This document shows positions 1 to 10,610 of a stretch of 64,000 bases of DNA, piece by piece; position 1 is the first letter of the stretch, and the number at the start of each line of letters is the position of its first letter. The notes under the pieces are model-generated. The model was not told the origin of the DNA. It worked only from the letters and a program-made list of their open reading frames with translations, and made no database searches. The DNA comes from Burkholderiales bacterium (GTDB lineage: Bacteria > Pseudomonadota > Gammaproteobacteria > Burkholderiales > SG8-41). The position numbers and the translations under genes were made by a program. The stretch covers positions 302,764 to 366,763 of the forward strand of contig JAUXYA010000032.1 of NCBI GenBank assembly GCA_030684405.1. The letters are read 5' to 3'.

Positions 1-354
1 CTGAAAGTTGCGTTCGCTGCGGCTGCGCACAGACAGCACGTAGTTGCGGGCGACGAAGATATCGACTTCGCCGACGCGCAGATCCTCACCATCCGGCTCC
101 AGCATGTGCAGCACGAAAAACAGCGAGTCGCCGTATTCTTCGAATTTTGGCCGCTGGTGGCCGTGGCGGGCGTCTTCCACTGCCAGCGGATGCAGGTCGA
201 ACTCCTCCTCAAGCTGTTCAAGTTCGTGGGGCTCCGGATCGCGCACGGCGACCCACAAGATGCAGTCGTCTCGTTCGCGCCATTTGTGAATGTCCTCACG
301 TGCGACATCCGCAAGCTTCTGGCCGTCCTTGTAGGCTACGCTGTTGACCAGCAT
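1..354 (-). CDS. corA: CorA-family divalent metal transporter, N-terminal part (truncated by window edge)
   Basis: Manual reverse-complement translation MLVNSVAYKDGQKLADVAREDIHKWRERDDCILWVAVRDPEPHELEQLEEEFDLHPLAVEDARHGHQRPKFEEYGDSLFFVLHML... resembles the CorA N-terminal domain; runs off the left edge. Confidence 0.8.
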   Translation of the reverse strand, partial: MLVNSVAYKDGQKLADVAREDIHKWRERDDCILWVAVRDPEPHELEQLEEEFDLHPLAVEDARHGHQRPKFEEYGDSLFFVLHMLEPDGEDLRVGEVDIFVARNYVLSVRSRSERNFQ

Positions 355-379
355 GTCAGGGCCTCCCGCTTTGCGATGT

Positions 380-994
380 TCAGGCGAGCCAGGGCCGCTC
401 GCTGTGATAACGCGTTTCGAAAGCCTCTATCGCCGGCGTGTGTTCGAGGACCAGGCCGATGTCGTCCAGACCCTTTAGCAAGCGTTCCTTATACATCGGG
501 TCGATCATGAAGGGATGCGCCATGCCTTCGGTGTCGGTGACCGTCTGCGCCGGCAAGTCAATCGCCAGCGTCGCGCCCGGTTGCCCCTGCAATTGCCCGC
601 GCAGGCCGCGGCAGATCTCCTCGGGCAGCGTCACCGGCAGCATGCCGTTCTGCAGTTCGTTGGCGTAATGGATGTCGCCGAAGGATGGCGCGATCACCGC
701 GCGAATGCCGTAGTCGAGCAGCGCATAGACCGCGCCCTCGCGCGAGGAGCCGCAGCCGAAGTTGGCGCCGGCGACGAGGATGCCGGCTTTGCGATACGCC
801 GGCTGATTGAGCACGAAGGCCGGGTTCTCGCGGCCCTCGTTGTCGAAGCGCATGTCGTGGAAAAGATAGGGGTCGTAGCCGGCCTTGTCGTTGCGCAGCT
901 TGCGCAGAAAACGCACCGGGATGATGCGGTCGGTATCGATGTTCGCCATGTCGATCGGGGCGGCGACGGCGGTCAGGGTTGTGAACGGTTTCAT
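380..994 (-). CDS. leuD: 3-isopropylmalate dehydratase small subunit
   Basis: MKPFTTLTAVAAPIDMANIDTDRIIPVRFLR...GCGSSREGAVYAL motif; next to leuC. Confidence 0.96.
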   Translation of the reverse strand: MKPFTTLTAVAAPIDMANIDTDRIIPVRFLRKLRNDKAGYDPYLFHDMRFDNEGRENPAFVLNQPAYRKAGILVAGANFGCGSSREGAVYALLDYGIRAVIAPSFGDIHYANELQNGMLPVTLPEEICRGLRGQLQGQPGATLAIDLPAQTVTDTEGMAHPFMIDPMYKERLLKGLDDIGLVLEHTPAIEAFETRYHSERPWLA

Positions 995-995
995 C

Positions 996-2402
996 TCAGG
1001 CTCCCGTCAGTGTGCGCACGTCGGTGACGCGGCCGGTGACCATCGCCGCGGCGGCCATCGCCGGGCTCATCAGGTGGGTGCGTGCGCCCTTGCCCTGGCG
1101 GCCCTCGAAGTTACGGTTCGAAGTCGAGGCGCAGCGTAGCCCCGGGGGCACCTTGTCGCCGTTCATCGCCGCACAACTCGAGCAGCCTGATGCGCGCCAC
1201 TCGACGCCGGCGTCGAGGAATATGCGGTGCAGGCCTTCGGCTTCCGCCTGTGCTTTCAGCGCGGTGGAGCCCGGCGAAATCCAGGCCGGGATCATCGACT
1301 TGCGGCCTTTCAGCACCGCGGCGGCAGCGCGCAGATCCTCGATGCGGCCGTTGGTGCAGCTGCCGATGAAGGCGCGGTCGATGCGGATGTCCGTCAGCGC
1401 CATGCCGGGCTTGAGGTCCATGTAGGCCAGCGCCTGCAGGGCGTGAGCCCGCTTGTCCGCATCGCCCAGCGATTGCGGATCGGGGATGCGGCCCGACACC
1501 GGCAAGGCTTCCTCGGGACTGGTGCCCCAGGTCAGCATCGGCTCCAGCGCCGAAGCGTCGAGTGTCACCTCGCGGTCGAAGCGCGCGCCCTCATCGCCCG
1601 GCAGCGCGCGCCACTGGGTCAGTGCGCGCTCCCACTCGGCATCCTTGGGTGCGTACTCGCGCCCATGCAGGTACTCGTAGACCGTGTCGTCGGGCGCAAT
1701 CATGCCGGCCCGGCCGCCAGCCTCGATCGCCATGTTGCAGACGGTCAGCCGGCCCTCGATGCTCAGGCTGCGAATCGCCGGCCCGGCAAACTCGATGACA
1801 TGACCGGTGGCGCCGGCGGCGCCGATTTTCGCGATGATTGCCAGTACCACGTCCTTGCCGGTGATGCCGGGGCCGAGCCGGCCGTTGACCGTCACGCGCA
1901 GCGTCTTCGGTTTCTTCAGCCACAGGCATTGCGTGGCGAGGATCTGTTTCAGCTGCGAGGCGCCGGTGCCGAAGGCGTAGGCGCCGAGCGCGCCATGCGT
2001 CGAGGTGTGGGAGTCACCGCAGGTAATGGTCAACCCCGGCTGCGTGATGCCTAACTCCGGGCCGATGACGTGGACGATGCCCTGGCGCGCATCGTCCATG
2101 CCGAAATGGGTGAGGCTGTTGACGCGGCAATTCTCTTCGAGCAGCTGGATCATGTGCCGCGCATCGGCGTCTTCCGTGGCATCGAGGCCGCGCTCGCGGC
2201 CGACGGTTGGCACGTAATGGTCGGCCACAGCGAAGTTCTGCCGCGGTTTGCGTACCGTGCGGCCTTCCTTGGCCAGCGCGCCGAAGGCATGGAATGAACC
2301 TTCATGCACAAAGTTGCGATCGATGTGCAGCAGGGTGTCGCCGCCCGGCTTTTCAAGTATTACGTGGCTGTTCCAGATTTTTTCGAACATCGTTAATGCC
2401 AT
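996..2402 (-). CDS. leuC: 3-isopropylmalate dehydratase large subunit
   Basis: MALTMFEKIWNSHVI...; aconitase-family motifs GDSHTSTHGALGA, GSCTNGRIEDLR; start placed at internal Met. Confidence 0.96.
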   Translation of the reverse strand: MALTMFEKIWNSHVILEKPGGDTLLHIDRNFVHEGSFHAFGALAKEGRTVRKPRQNFAVADHYVPTVGRERGLDATEDADARHMIQLLEENCRVNSLTHFGMDDARQGIVHVIGPELGITQPGLTITCGDSHTSTHGALGAYAFGTGASQLKQILATQCLWLKKPKTLRVTVNGRLGPGITGKDVVLAIIAKIGAAGATGHVIEFAGPAIRSLSIEGRLTVCNMAIEAGGRAGMIAPDDTVYEYLHGREYAPKDAEWERALTQWRALPGDEGARFDREVTLDASALEPMLTWGTSPEEALPVSGRIPDPQSLGDADKRAHALQALAYMDLKPGMALTDIRIDRAFIGSCTNGRIEDLRAAAAVLKGRKSMIPAWISPGSTALKAQAEAEGLHRIFLDAGVEWRASGCSSCAAMNGDKVPPGLRCASTSNRNFEGRQGKGARTHLMSPAMAAAAMVTGRVTDVRTLTGA

Positions 2403-2403
2403 G

Positions 2404-4161
2404 TCAGCGTCCTTTCGCGATGCCTTCACGGCGCGGGTCCGCGCCGCCTTGCCAACCCCTGCCTGCCCGCATGATGCCGTGCAGGCCGCTCGTCATGTCC
2501 ACCAGCTGCACTTCGTGTCCCATCGCCTGCAGCGGTTCCGCCAGCGCCGCATACGCGGTGTCGCGCTCGATCTCGGTCGGACCGTTGCGGCTGCCGGCAT
2601 TCGGCAGGGCAATGGCGGACTGGATGTCCATATTCCAGTCCAGTGTCGCGATCAACGTTTTCGCGACGTAATTGATGATCCGGCTGCCACCCGGCGAGCC
2701 TACCACCAGGTGCAGGTCGCCATTCTTGCGGAATACCAGCGTCGGCGCCATGGAACTGCGCGGGCGCTTGCCCGGTGCGACGGCGTTGGCCACGGTGCGG
2801 CCATCCTGCTGCGGATTGAAATTGAAATCGGTGAGCTGGTTGTTGAGCAGGAATCCGCGCACCATCAGGCGGCTGCCGAAAAAGTTCTCGATCGTGGTCG
2901 TCAGCGACACGGCGTTGCCGGCTGCATCGATGATGGCGACATGGCTGGTGCCGGTGACTTCTTCAAGCGTGTCGTCAGCATGCACGAGTCGCGCCCCCGG
3001 CGGCGTCCCGGCTTCTGCCTTGACCATAGAGCGTTCGTTCGAGATCAGCCGTGCCCGGCTGGCCAGGTATCCCGGATCGAGCAGGCCGGCCACCGGCACC
3101 TCGACGAAACGGTCATCGGCCACCCAGCGGTCGCGGTCGGCATAGGCGAGGCGCCCGGCTTCGGCGAGCAGGTGTACGGCCTGCACCGAGCCCGGAGCCA
3201 GCGCCGAGAGGTCGTGGTGCGACAGCATCCCGAGCATCTGCAGCACGGCGATGCCGCCAGACGATGAGGGGGGCATGCCACAGACGCGATACTCGCGGTA
3301 GGGCGCGCACAGGGGATCGACCTCGCGCACCTGGTAGTCATCGAGATCCTTGAGATCCAGAACTCCGGGGTTCCTCGCATGGCCGCGTACGGCGGCGACA
3401 AGGTCGCGGGCGATAGCGCCGCGATAAAACGCGTCGGCGCCGCCGCTCTGCAGGGCGCGCAGCGTTTCCGCAAATTCGCGGTTGCGCATGATCGTGCCTG
3501 CGGCTTTCGGCGTACCGTCAGCATTCAGGAAATGCTCGCGTGCAGCCGCTTCTCCGGCGAGGGCTTCTTCGCGCAGCAGCAGCGCGTGTACACGCCGCGA
3601 CATCGGGTAACCCTTTTCGGCAAGGGCGATCGCCGGCTCGAACAGCAGGGCCCACGGCAGTCTCCCGTGTTTGCGGTGCGCCTGTTCCAGCAGACGGGCT
3701 ACGCCTGGTGTGCCGACGGCGCGCCCGCCGGCCACTGCTTCGCGGAACTGCATCGCCTTGCCGTCGCGCATGAACAGTTCGGCCGTGGCCGCAGCCGGCG
3801 CAGTTTCCCGACCGTCATAGGCCTGGATCTCGCGGTGTCCGGCGTTGTAGTGCATCAGGAATGCGCCGCCACCGAGGCCGGATGCATGGGGTTCGACCAG
3901 GTTCAGCACCAGCTGCACGGTGATCATCGCATCGACCGCGCTGCCGCCGGCGTCGAGGATTTTCAGGCCCGCTTCCACTGCGAGGGGATGCGCAGCGGCA
4001 ACCATGTGGCGCTGCGCATGGGCGAGCGTCTTGTCCGAGCGCCCGGTGGGTGGTTCGGGCTGCGCCGGCCTGTCAGTCTGCGCCTGCAAAGGCAGGGACA
4101 GTGCAGCCCACAGCAGAGCTGCGAAGCCGAACCGGGCCCGGCGCTGCGCGGTCTGGCTCAT
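2404..4161 (-). CDS. ggt: gamma-glutamyltransferase
   Basis: Signal peptide then ...VAAAHPLAVEAGLKILDAGGSAVDAMI..., TSHVAIIDAAGNAVSLTTTIE, GSPGGSRIINYV. Confidence 0.95.
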   Translation of the reverse strand: MSQTAQRRARFGFAALLWAALSLPLQAQTDRPAQPEPPTGRSDKTLAHAQRHMVAAAHPLAVEAGLKILDAGGSAVDAMITVQLVLNLVEPHASGLGGGAFLMHYNAGHREIQAYDGRETAPAAATAELFMRDGKAMQFREAVAGGRAVGTPGVARLLEQAHRKHGRLPWALLFEPAIALAEKGYPMSRRVHALLLREEALAGEAAAREHFLNADGTPKAAGTIMRNREFAETLRALQSGGADAFYRGAIARDLVAAVRGHARNPGVLDLKDLDDYQVREVDPLCAPYREYRVCGMPPSSSGGIAVLQMLGMLSHHDLSALAPGSVQAVHLLAEAGRLAYADRDRWVADDRFVEVPVAGLLDPGYLASRARLISNERSMVKAEAGTPPGARLVHADDTLEEVTGTSHVAIIDAAGNAVSLTTTIENFFGSRLMVRGFLLNNQLTDFNFNPQQDGRTVANAVAPGKRPRSSMAPTLVFRKNGDLHLVVGSPGGSRIINYVAKTLIATLDWNMDIQSAIALPNAGSRNGPTEIERDTAYAALAEPLQAMGHEVQLVDMTSGLHGIMRAGRGWQGGADPRREGIAKGR

Positions 4162-4171
4162 CCGGGTAACT

Positions 4172-5077
4172 TCAGAGCCCGGTGCGCTGGTCTTCGGGCA
4201 GGCCGTACTGGTTTTCGAGCGCCTGGATTTCGGGAAGGCCGGCAATGTCGGTGAACTGCTTGAAGTTCGCGACCTTGTCGCGCATGTAGGCGATGGAACC
4301 CGTCTTTTTCAGTTCACGCAGCAGGTTCTGCATGGCCGGGATCGCCGCCAGCATCACCCAGTTCGGATAGATCGAGATCTTGAAGCCAAGCTTGCCCAGT
4401 TCGTCGGCGGGCAGATCCGGTGTCTTGCCGCTGGCGGCCATGTTGTAGAGCAGAGGCACGCCCTGAAAGCGTTTCGAGACGATTTCAACCTGCTCGCGGC
4501 CCACCGGCGCTTCGATGAACAACACGTCGGCGCCGGCTTCGCGGTAGCGTTCGCCGCGCTCCAGCGCGGCATCCATGCCTTCGACGGCGATGGCGTCGGT
4601 GCGGGTGATGATGATGAAATCGTCGTCGCGCCGGGCATCGCAGGCTGCCTTGATCTTGGCGACCATCTCCGCGGTCGGGATCACGCGTTTGCCAGCGAGG
4701 TGGCCGCAGCGCTTGGGCCAGGCCTGGTCCTCGAGGTGAACGCCGGCGACGCCGGCTTTCTCGTAGTCGCGGATGGTGCGCCGGGTGTTGATCGGGTTGC
4801 CGTAGCCGGTGTCGGCGTCGGCAATCACCGGAAGGCCGGAGGCGTCAGCGATGCGGCCGGCGTTGTCGATCATCTCGGTTGCGGTCAGCAGGCCGACGTC
4901 GGGCATGCCGAGCCGGGTCAGACTGGTGCCGAAGCCGGTCATGTAAACCGCCTCAAAGCCTTCCATTTTTACCATGCGTGCAGCGAAGGCGTCGGCGACG
5001 CCGGGCACGACCAGGCAGCCGGGGCGCGCCAGCAGCGCACGCATGCGGGTGGTCAGACGTTCAGTGTTCTGGGCCAT
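4172..5077 (-). CDS. isocitrate lyase/PEP mutase superfamily protein (oxaloacetate decarboxylase-like)
   Basis: MTGFGTSLTRLGMPDVGLLT...DADTGYGNPINTRRTIRDYEKAGVAGVHLEDQ..PKRCGH. Confidence 0.92.
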   Translation of the reverse strand: MAQNTERLTTRMRALLARPGCLVVPGVADAFAARMVKMEGFEAVYMTGFGTSLTRLGMPDVGLLTATEMIDNAGRIADASGLPVIADADTGYGNPINTRRTIRDYEKAGVAGVHLEDQAWPKRCGHLAGKRVIPTAEMVAKIKAACDARRDDDFIIITRTDAIAVEGMDAALERGERYREAGADVLFIEAPVGREQVEIVSKRFQGVPLLYNMAASGKTPDLPADELGKLGFKISIYPNWVMLAAIPAMQNLLRELKKTGSIAYMRDKVANFKQFTDIAGLPEIQALENQYGLPEDQRTGL

Positions 5078-5090
5078 CAGGGTTTCCGTA

Positions 5091-6053
5091 TCATTCGAAT
5101 TTCAGGTTAAGTTTCTTCGCCAGCGCCTGCCACTGCTGCAGCTCGTCGCGGATGCGCTTGCTGAATTCCTCGGGAGAGCTTGCGCCGGGATTGGCGCCCA
5201 GCCCGCGGAAACGCTCGGCTACCGCAGCGTTGTCCATCACCTTGCGCACTGCGGTATTCAGCTTGGCGACCACCGGTTTCGGCGTGCCCGCAGGCGTCAG
5301 CAGGCCGAGCAGGGTGGAAGCTTGATAGCCTTTGTAGCCCAGTTCATCCAGCGTCGGCACCTGCGGCAGCGCCACAGCGCGCTGCAGGGTGGTCACCGCC
5401 AGAACTTTCAGCCGGCCGTCCTTGACGAAGCCGATGGACGCAGCGAGCTGGTCGACCATGGTTTCAACTTGACCACCAAGCAGTTCCGACAATGCCGGAC
5501 CGCTGCCCTTGTACGGCACGTGCAGCAGCCTCACGCCGGCCATGCTCGCAAACAACTCTATCGCGAAGTGGTTGGTGGTTCCGGCGCCGGCAGAGGCTAT
5601 GGTCAGCTTGCCGGGGCGTGATTTCGCCATAGCGACCAGTTCCGCGACCGACTGGATACCGGATCGCGGACTGGCCAGAACCACCAGAGGTACGGCCTGT
5701 ACCGTGGAGACAGGCACGAAATCCTTCAGCGAGTCGTAGGGCAGCTTCTTGAAAATGACCGGGTTCACCGACAGCGGACCGCTGGAACCGACCAGCAGCG
5801 TATGACCGTCGGCCGTCGATTTGGCGACCAGCGAGGCGCCGAGATTGCCGCCACCACCGGGCCGATTGTCGACAACTACGGTCTGTCCCAAAGCCTCGGA
5901 GAGGTGCGGCGCGATGATACGCGCGGAAATATCGACATTGCCGCCCGGCGCATACGGTACGACCATGCGGATCGGGCGCGATGGAAAGGGTTCTGCGGCG
6001 AATGAAGGCCATGTCAATGCTGCAAGTACCAGCAGGGCAATGGGTGTGTTCAT
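5091..6053 (-). CDS. Bug/TctC-family tripartite tricarboxylate periplasmic binding protein
   Basis: Signal peptide, PSRPIRMVVPYAPGGNVDISARII, HVPYKGSGPALSELLGGQV. Confidence 0.95.
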   Translation of the reverse strand: MNTPIALLVLAALTWPSFAAEPFPSRPIRMVVPYAPGGNVDISARIIAPHLSEALGQTVVVDNRPGGGGNLGASLVAKSTADGHTLLVGSSGPLSVNPVIFKKLPYDSLKDFVPVSTVQAVPLVVLASPRSGIQSVAELVAMAKSRPGKLTIASAGAGTTNHFAIELFASMAGVRLLHVPYKGSGPALSELLGGQVETMVDQLAASIGFVKDGRLKVLAVTTLQRAVALPQVPTLDELGYKGYQASTLLGLLTPAGTPKPVVAKLNTAVRKVMDNAAVAERFRGLGANPGASSPEEFSKRIRDELQQWQALAKKLNLKFE

Positions 6054-6170
6054 TTGCGGGATACTCTCGATGGTGGTGCTGGCGGTCGCTGCGCCTGTTG
6101 TTCTGGCCGGAGTGGAACTGGCGCCGTAAAGCCGGGAACATTTTATCGCGGTTCCCCCTCCCGCGGGCTA

Positions 6171-6725
6171 TCAGAGGGCGTTGCAGTGCCAGCGGCCGTC
6201 GGCTGAGCGGTCGAATAGCAGGGGCAGGCTGTTTGGCACCGGCGAGTCCTGTGGTGGCAGGTCGAGCCATGCACCGAGCACCCGGAAGGTGCCGGAGTGG
6301 GCGACGATCAGCGGCATGCGGCTCGCGCCGATCTGCTGCAGCCCGATCAGCGTGCGCAAGCGGAAGGCTTCCGGACTTTCGCCGCCGGGCGGAGTGGCGT
6401 TGCGCACGCGCAGTGCCCGCGGCTGGCCCTCGAGCTCGCCCCAGTTGCGTTCGGCGAGTTCAGCCACGATCACCGGCTCGATGCCCAGCACTTCGGTGAC
6501 ACAGCGCGCCGTGTCGCGCGCCCGCTGCAGCGGGCTGCACCAGATGGCATCGATGTCGCCGCTCGCCAGGCGCGCTGCCGCAGCCCGAGCCTGTGCCCAT
6601 CCCCGCTCATTGAGCGGAACATTGCTGGCGCCGGCGACCAGGCCAAGGCGGTTTGGCTCGGTTTCGCCGTGGCGCAGGAAACAGAAGGGTCCGCTGAGCA
6701 GCGGCGCCGGGGTGGCGGCATTCAC
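6171..6725 (-). CDS. histidine phosphatase family protein
   Basis: FLRHGETEPNRLGLVAG (RHG motif), WCSPLQRARDTA. Confidence 0.93.
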   Translation of the reverse strand: MNAATPAPLLSGPFCFLRHGETEPNRLGLVAGASNVPLNERGWAQARAAAARLASGDIDAIWCSPLQRARDTARCVTEVLGIEPVIVAELAERNWGELEGQPRALRVRNATPPGGESPEAFRLRTLIGLQQIGASRMPLIVAHSGTFRVLGAWLDLPPQDSPVPNSLPLLFDRSADGRWHCNAL

Positions 6726-7810
6726 AGTTCGACACGCCCCGTCGTGACCACCTGTGCCGGCGCAAACGCGCGCTGCCAGGCGGCAAGGTGTTTGGCGTCG
6801 CCAAAGGCCGGCAATATCGTGTGAGCACCCACCGACTTCACCAGTGCAACGTTGTCCGACAGCCGCGGATGAACATTCCAGCGCAGATAGCGGGCACGGC
6901 CGCTGCGGGTCAGTCGCTCGGCTGGCGTGTCCGGTGGCAGGTAGCCGGTGAACACGATAGCGGGTGTCTCACCGCTTTCCCAGCGCGCAAGCAGTTCTGC
7001 GGCATCGCCGGAAGTACCGTCGGCGCGGCTCGCCAGCGTGATGCCCGCGGGCTCGCCGGACGCGAGTGCGCCATCGGCAATGCGCGCGAGCTCCGGTGCC
7101 ACGCCGGGATGGAGACAGGCGGCATCGCTCGTCGCCAGTCGCTGCAGGGCCTTGCGCATGCGCTCGTCGATGCGCGGCAGCAAATGGCCGTTGCGCAGCA
7201 GGTGGAGTGCGATCTCCGGACCACGACCATTTTCAGGCACGGGCAGCAACAGGCCCCCCGGGACAGCGAAGAATTCCGCCAGCGCTTCCTGGCATTGCGC
7301 GAGCGGAATGTCGTAGTCGCCGTAGGAGGCGTCGAGAATCAGCGTGCCTGCGGGCGGCGGCGCGTCCCGGGCGTAGAGCGCGGATTCGCTTGAGTTGTCG
7401 CCCATGTACAGCAGGCCGTCGCCCAGCGCGAGGTGCAGCCAGACGCCGCCCGGCGCATGGCCCGAGCGCCCGGTGGTCACCCGCACGCCCAGCACATCGG
7501 TGCTGCCGCTGAGCGGCAGCGGCCGTAAGGCGACATGCGAGGGAAGGCTGCGGGCGACGATCTCTGTCGCGTAAACCGGCGGGTTGCCGATCTCCGGCAG
7601 CAGCTTGAGTCCGCCGGCATGGTCGGCATGACCGTGCGACAGCAGCAAGGCATCGATATGACCGACGCCGCTGACATCGGGCCACAAGCCCGGTTGCGGC
7701 CCATAGCCGAGGTCGAGCATCAGCCGCGAGTTGCCGGCTTCGACGACAAAGCAGGCCGGACCTTTGCGCCCGCAGCCGGACACGGGCACCACTGCGGGTA
7801 TGACAGCCAT
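6722..7810 (-). CDS. MBL-fold metallo-hydrolase
   Basis: LLLSHGHADHAGGLKLLP metallo-beta-lactamase HxHxDH motif. Confidence 0.93.
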   Translation of the reverse strand: MAVIPAVVPVSGCGRKGPACFVVEAGNSRLMLDLGYGPQPGLWPDVSGVGHIDALLLSHGHADHAGGLKLLPEIGNPPVYATEIVARSLPSHVALRPLPLSGSTDVLGVRVTTGRSGHAPGGVWLHLALGDGLLYMGDNSSESALYARDAPPPAGTLILDASYGDYDIPLAQCQEALAEFFAVPGGLLLPVPENGRGPEIALHLLRNGHLLPRIDERMRKALQRLATSDAACLHPGVAPELARIADGALASGEPAGITLASRADGTSGDAAELLARWESGETPAIVFTGYLPPDTPAERLTRSGRARYLRWNVHPRLSDNVALVKSVGAHTILPAFGDAKHLAAWQRAFAPAQVVTTGRVEL

Positions 7811-7816
7811 CGGGCT

Positions 7817-8509
7817 TCAATCGCCAGTCGGGGTGATCTGGAAACCCTTGACCGCGTCCATGCTCGACAGCGTCGCCGCCAGCGCGCGCAGGTTGCGGGT
7901 GTCGAGCGTGCGCAGCACCATGCGGTATTCGAAGTGCTCACCCTGGTCGCGCAAGCGATAGGTCACGCGGGCAACACTGAAATGATGCTCGTCGACCAGA
8001 TTGCGCAATTCATCCTCGCCCATTTCATGGCCGCGCTGCACGCGCACACTGAAAATCGCGTACTGCTCGGTGCGCATCTTGCTCTCGATCCAGCGGAAGC
8101 CCGACAGCGTGGCCAGCGTCAACACCGTAGCGAGTGCTGCGGGAAGGTAAAAGCCGATGCCGACCAGGATGCCGATGGCCGAGGTGATCCAGATCGAGGC
8201 TGCGGTGGTCAGTCCGCGCACCGATGCGCCTTCCTTCATGATCACGCCCGCGCCGAGGAATCCGATGCCGGTCATGATGCCCTGCGCCATGCGCGTCGGA
8301 TCGACCACCACCCGCGAGTTGCCGTCGGGCTGGAACCACTGGCTTTCGTAGACCGTGACCAGCATCAGCAGGCTGGAGGCGACACAGACCAGCGCATGGG
8401 TGCGGAAGCCGGCGGGCCGGCCGCGGTAGCTGCGCTCGAGGCCGATCAGGGCACCCACGCCCAAGGCGCCGGTCAGGCGGATGCAGATTTCGATGAAGTC
8501 GCCGTTCAT
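7817..8509 (-). CDS. MgtC/SapB family protein
   Basis: MNGDFIEICIRLTGALGVGALIGLERSYRGRPAGFRTHALVCVASSLLMLV; internal start chosen. Confidence 0.93.
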   Translation of the reverse strand: MNGDFIEICIRLTGALGVGALIGLERSYRGRPAGFRTHALVCVASSLLMLVTVYESQWFQPDGNSRVVVDPTRMAQGIMTGIGFLGAGVIMKEGASVRGLTTAASIWITSAIGILVGIGFYLPAALATVLTLATLSGFRWIESKMRTEQYAIFSVRVQRGHEMGEDELRNLVDEHHFSVARVTYRLRDQGEHFEYRMVLRTLDTRNLRALAATLSSMDAVKGFQITPTGD

Positions 8510-8660
8510 GGCCGGTATTTTCCTTGTTTGTGCTGCCGTTGCCACAATTCTGCAACAAATATTGCATAACTTCAGACCAGTTGCAATGAACATTGCAGCA
8601 CGCGAATGCCCGTGCTGTAATCAACCGCACCTTAACCCGTGGCAGAACGCGCAACAACCC

Positions 8661-9503
8661 ATGTCACTGCATGAACTCCTGGCACGGCTCGACGGAAAGC
8701 TGACGGCGGCGGACCACCGCCTGGCGCAGGTGCTGCTGGCTTCACCCCGAGAAACCGCCTTCCTGTCCGCTAGCGAAGTCGCACGGCGCGCCGGCGTGAA
8801 CGCCGCGACCGCGGTGCGTTTTGCGCGCAAGCTGGGCTGCGCCGGTTATCCCGAACTGCGCGGGCTGCTGCGCCAGGAGCTGTTCGGTGCTTCGGATGCC
8901 GCAAGCCGGATGCGCGAGCGCATGCGCAAACTTGCGGGTCGCTCGGTGCTGAAGACCTTCGTCGAAACCGAAATCGCCAACCTCGCACGTCTGTCCGAAC
9001 AGGTCAGCGATGCTGACCTGCGCGCCGCCGCCCGTGCGGTGAGGCGCGCCGGCCAGGTATGCCTTTATGCCGTCGGTCATGCCGCAGCGCTCGCCTGCCT
9101 GCTCGATTCCAGATTGGGGCGCGCTGGTTGTCGCACCCGCATCCTGTCCCCGGTAGCCCGTGACATGGCAGCCGACCTTGCGCAATTGCGCCGGCATGAC
9201 GTGCTGGTCCTTTTTGCGCTGAACGCGGTGCCGCCACTGATGCCGAAGATCGTTGCCCAGGCCCGGGCAGCCGGTGCCGTTTGCGTGCTGATCACCGACA
9301 TTCCCGCGCCGCCGCTCAAGCCTGCGCCGCAGATCGTGCTGGCTGCGGGACGAGGCCTTGTTGGAGAACCGCGCTCATTGGCGGTGCCGATGACGCTGTG
9401 CAACGCGTTGGTGCTGCATTTGTCGAGGCTTGATCCGCAGCGCACCCTGTCCAGCCTGGAGAAGCTGGACCGCGTGCGTCGTCAGCTCGGCGAAACATCC
9501 TGA
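8661..9503 (+). CDS. MurR/RpiR-family transcriptional regulator (HTH + SIS)
   Basis: SASEVARRAGVNAATAVRFARKLGCAGYPELRGLLRQEL; SIS-like domain. Confidence 0.92.
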   Translation: MSLHELLARLDGKLTAADHRLAQVLLASPRETAFLSASEVARRAGVNAATAVRFARKLGCAGYPELRGLLRQELFGASDAASRMRERMRKLAGRSVLKTFVETEIANLARLSEQVSDADLRAAARAVRRAGQVCLYAVGHAAALACLLDSRLGRAGCRTRILSPVARDMAADLAQLRRHDVLVLFALNAVPPLMPKIVAQARAAGAVCVLITDIPAPPLKPAPQIVLAAGRGLVGEPRSLAVPMTLCNALVLHLSRLDPQRTLSSLEKLDRVRRQLGETS

Positions 9504-9526
9504 TAACCATAGTCCCGGGAGAATCC

Positions 9527-10501
9527 ATGACCTGCATCCGAAATTTTATTCTTGCAACCTGCGGCTTTGCGCTTGCCGCACCAGCGGTTTCCGTTTGTGC
9601 GCAGGGTTATCCCGACCGCCCGATCCGCTTCATCGTGCCTTTCCCGCCGGGCGGCGGCAACGACATCGTCGGCCGCATCGTCGCCCAGAAACTGGCCGAA
9701 GGCCTGAAGCAGACCGTGGTGGTCGACAACCGCGGCGGTGCTGGCGGCACCATTGGCACCGACATGACCGCCAAGGCCCCCGCCGACGGCCATACCATGC
9801 TGGTCAACAACATCAGCCTCGCGGTGAACGCCACGCTGATTCCGAAACTGCCCTATGACACCCTGCGCCAGTTGGCGCCGGTCTCGATCATCGGCCGCCA
9901 GCCCAACATCCTGGTTGTGCATCCAGGCCTGAATGCCAAGAACGTCAAGGAGCTGCTTGATCTGGCGCGGGCGAAACCCGGCGGCGTCAACTACGGCTCC
10001 GGCGGCATCGGTACCGCCTCGCACCTGGCTACCGAGCTGCTGCAGCTCTCGACGGGCACGAAAATGACCCACGTGCCGTACAAGGGCCTGGGCCCTGCAC
10101 TGGTTGACCTGATGGGTGGGCGCACCGAATTCATCATCTCGACCATGGCCTCGGCACTGCCGCAGCTAAAATCCGGCAAGCTGCGGGCGCTGGCGGCAAC
10201 GACCGTCAAGCGCTCGGCGTTTTTCCCGGAAGTGCCGACGATGATCGAATCCGGCGTGCCTGGTTACGACTTCACCACCTGGTATGCGCTGGTGGTCCCT
10301 GCCGGCGTGCCAAAGCCGGTAATGGCGCGGCTGAATAGCGAGCTGAAGGTGATCGCGGAGACGCCCGCGGTGAAGGAGCAGTTCTCGGCCCAAGGGCTCG
10401 AGACCGCGCACACCGGCAGCGACGAGGCACAGAAATACCTGGCCGCGGAAGTGGCCAAGTGGGGCAAGGTGATCAAGGCCTCAGGGGCGAAGCCGGACTG
10501 A
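9527..10501 (+). CDS. Bug/TctC-family periplasmic binding protein
   Basis: YPDRPIRFIVPFPPGGGNDIVGRIVAQKLAEGLKQTVVVDNRGGAGG. Confidence 0.96.
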   Translation: MTCIRNFILATCGFALAAPAVSVCAQGYPDRPIRFIVPFPPGGGNDIVGRIVAQKLAEGLKQTVVVDNRGGAGGTIGTDMTAKAPADGHTMLVNNISLAVNATLIPKLPYDTLRQLAPVSIIGRQPNILVVHPGLNAKNVKELLDLARAKPGGVNYGSGGIGTASHLATELLQLSTGTKMTHVPYKGLGPALVDLMGGRTEFIISTMASALPQLKSGKLRALAATTVKRSAFFPEVPTMIESGVPGYDFTTWYALVVPAGVPKPVMARLNSELKVIAETPAVKEQFSAQGLETAHTGSDEAQKYLAAEVAKWGKVIKASGAKPD

Positions 10502-10610
10502 TTGCTTAGAAGAATGTCACCCCGGCGTATGCCGGGGTCCAGTCGGATGTATCGAACAGACCGGGTCTGGTCTGGATGCCGGCTTGCGCCGGCATGACCA
10601 GGTTGGTTTA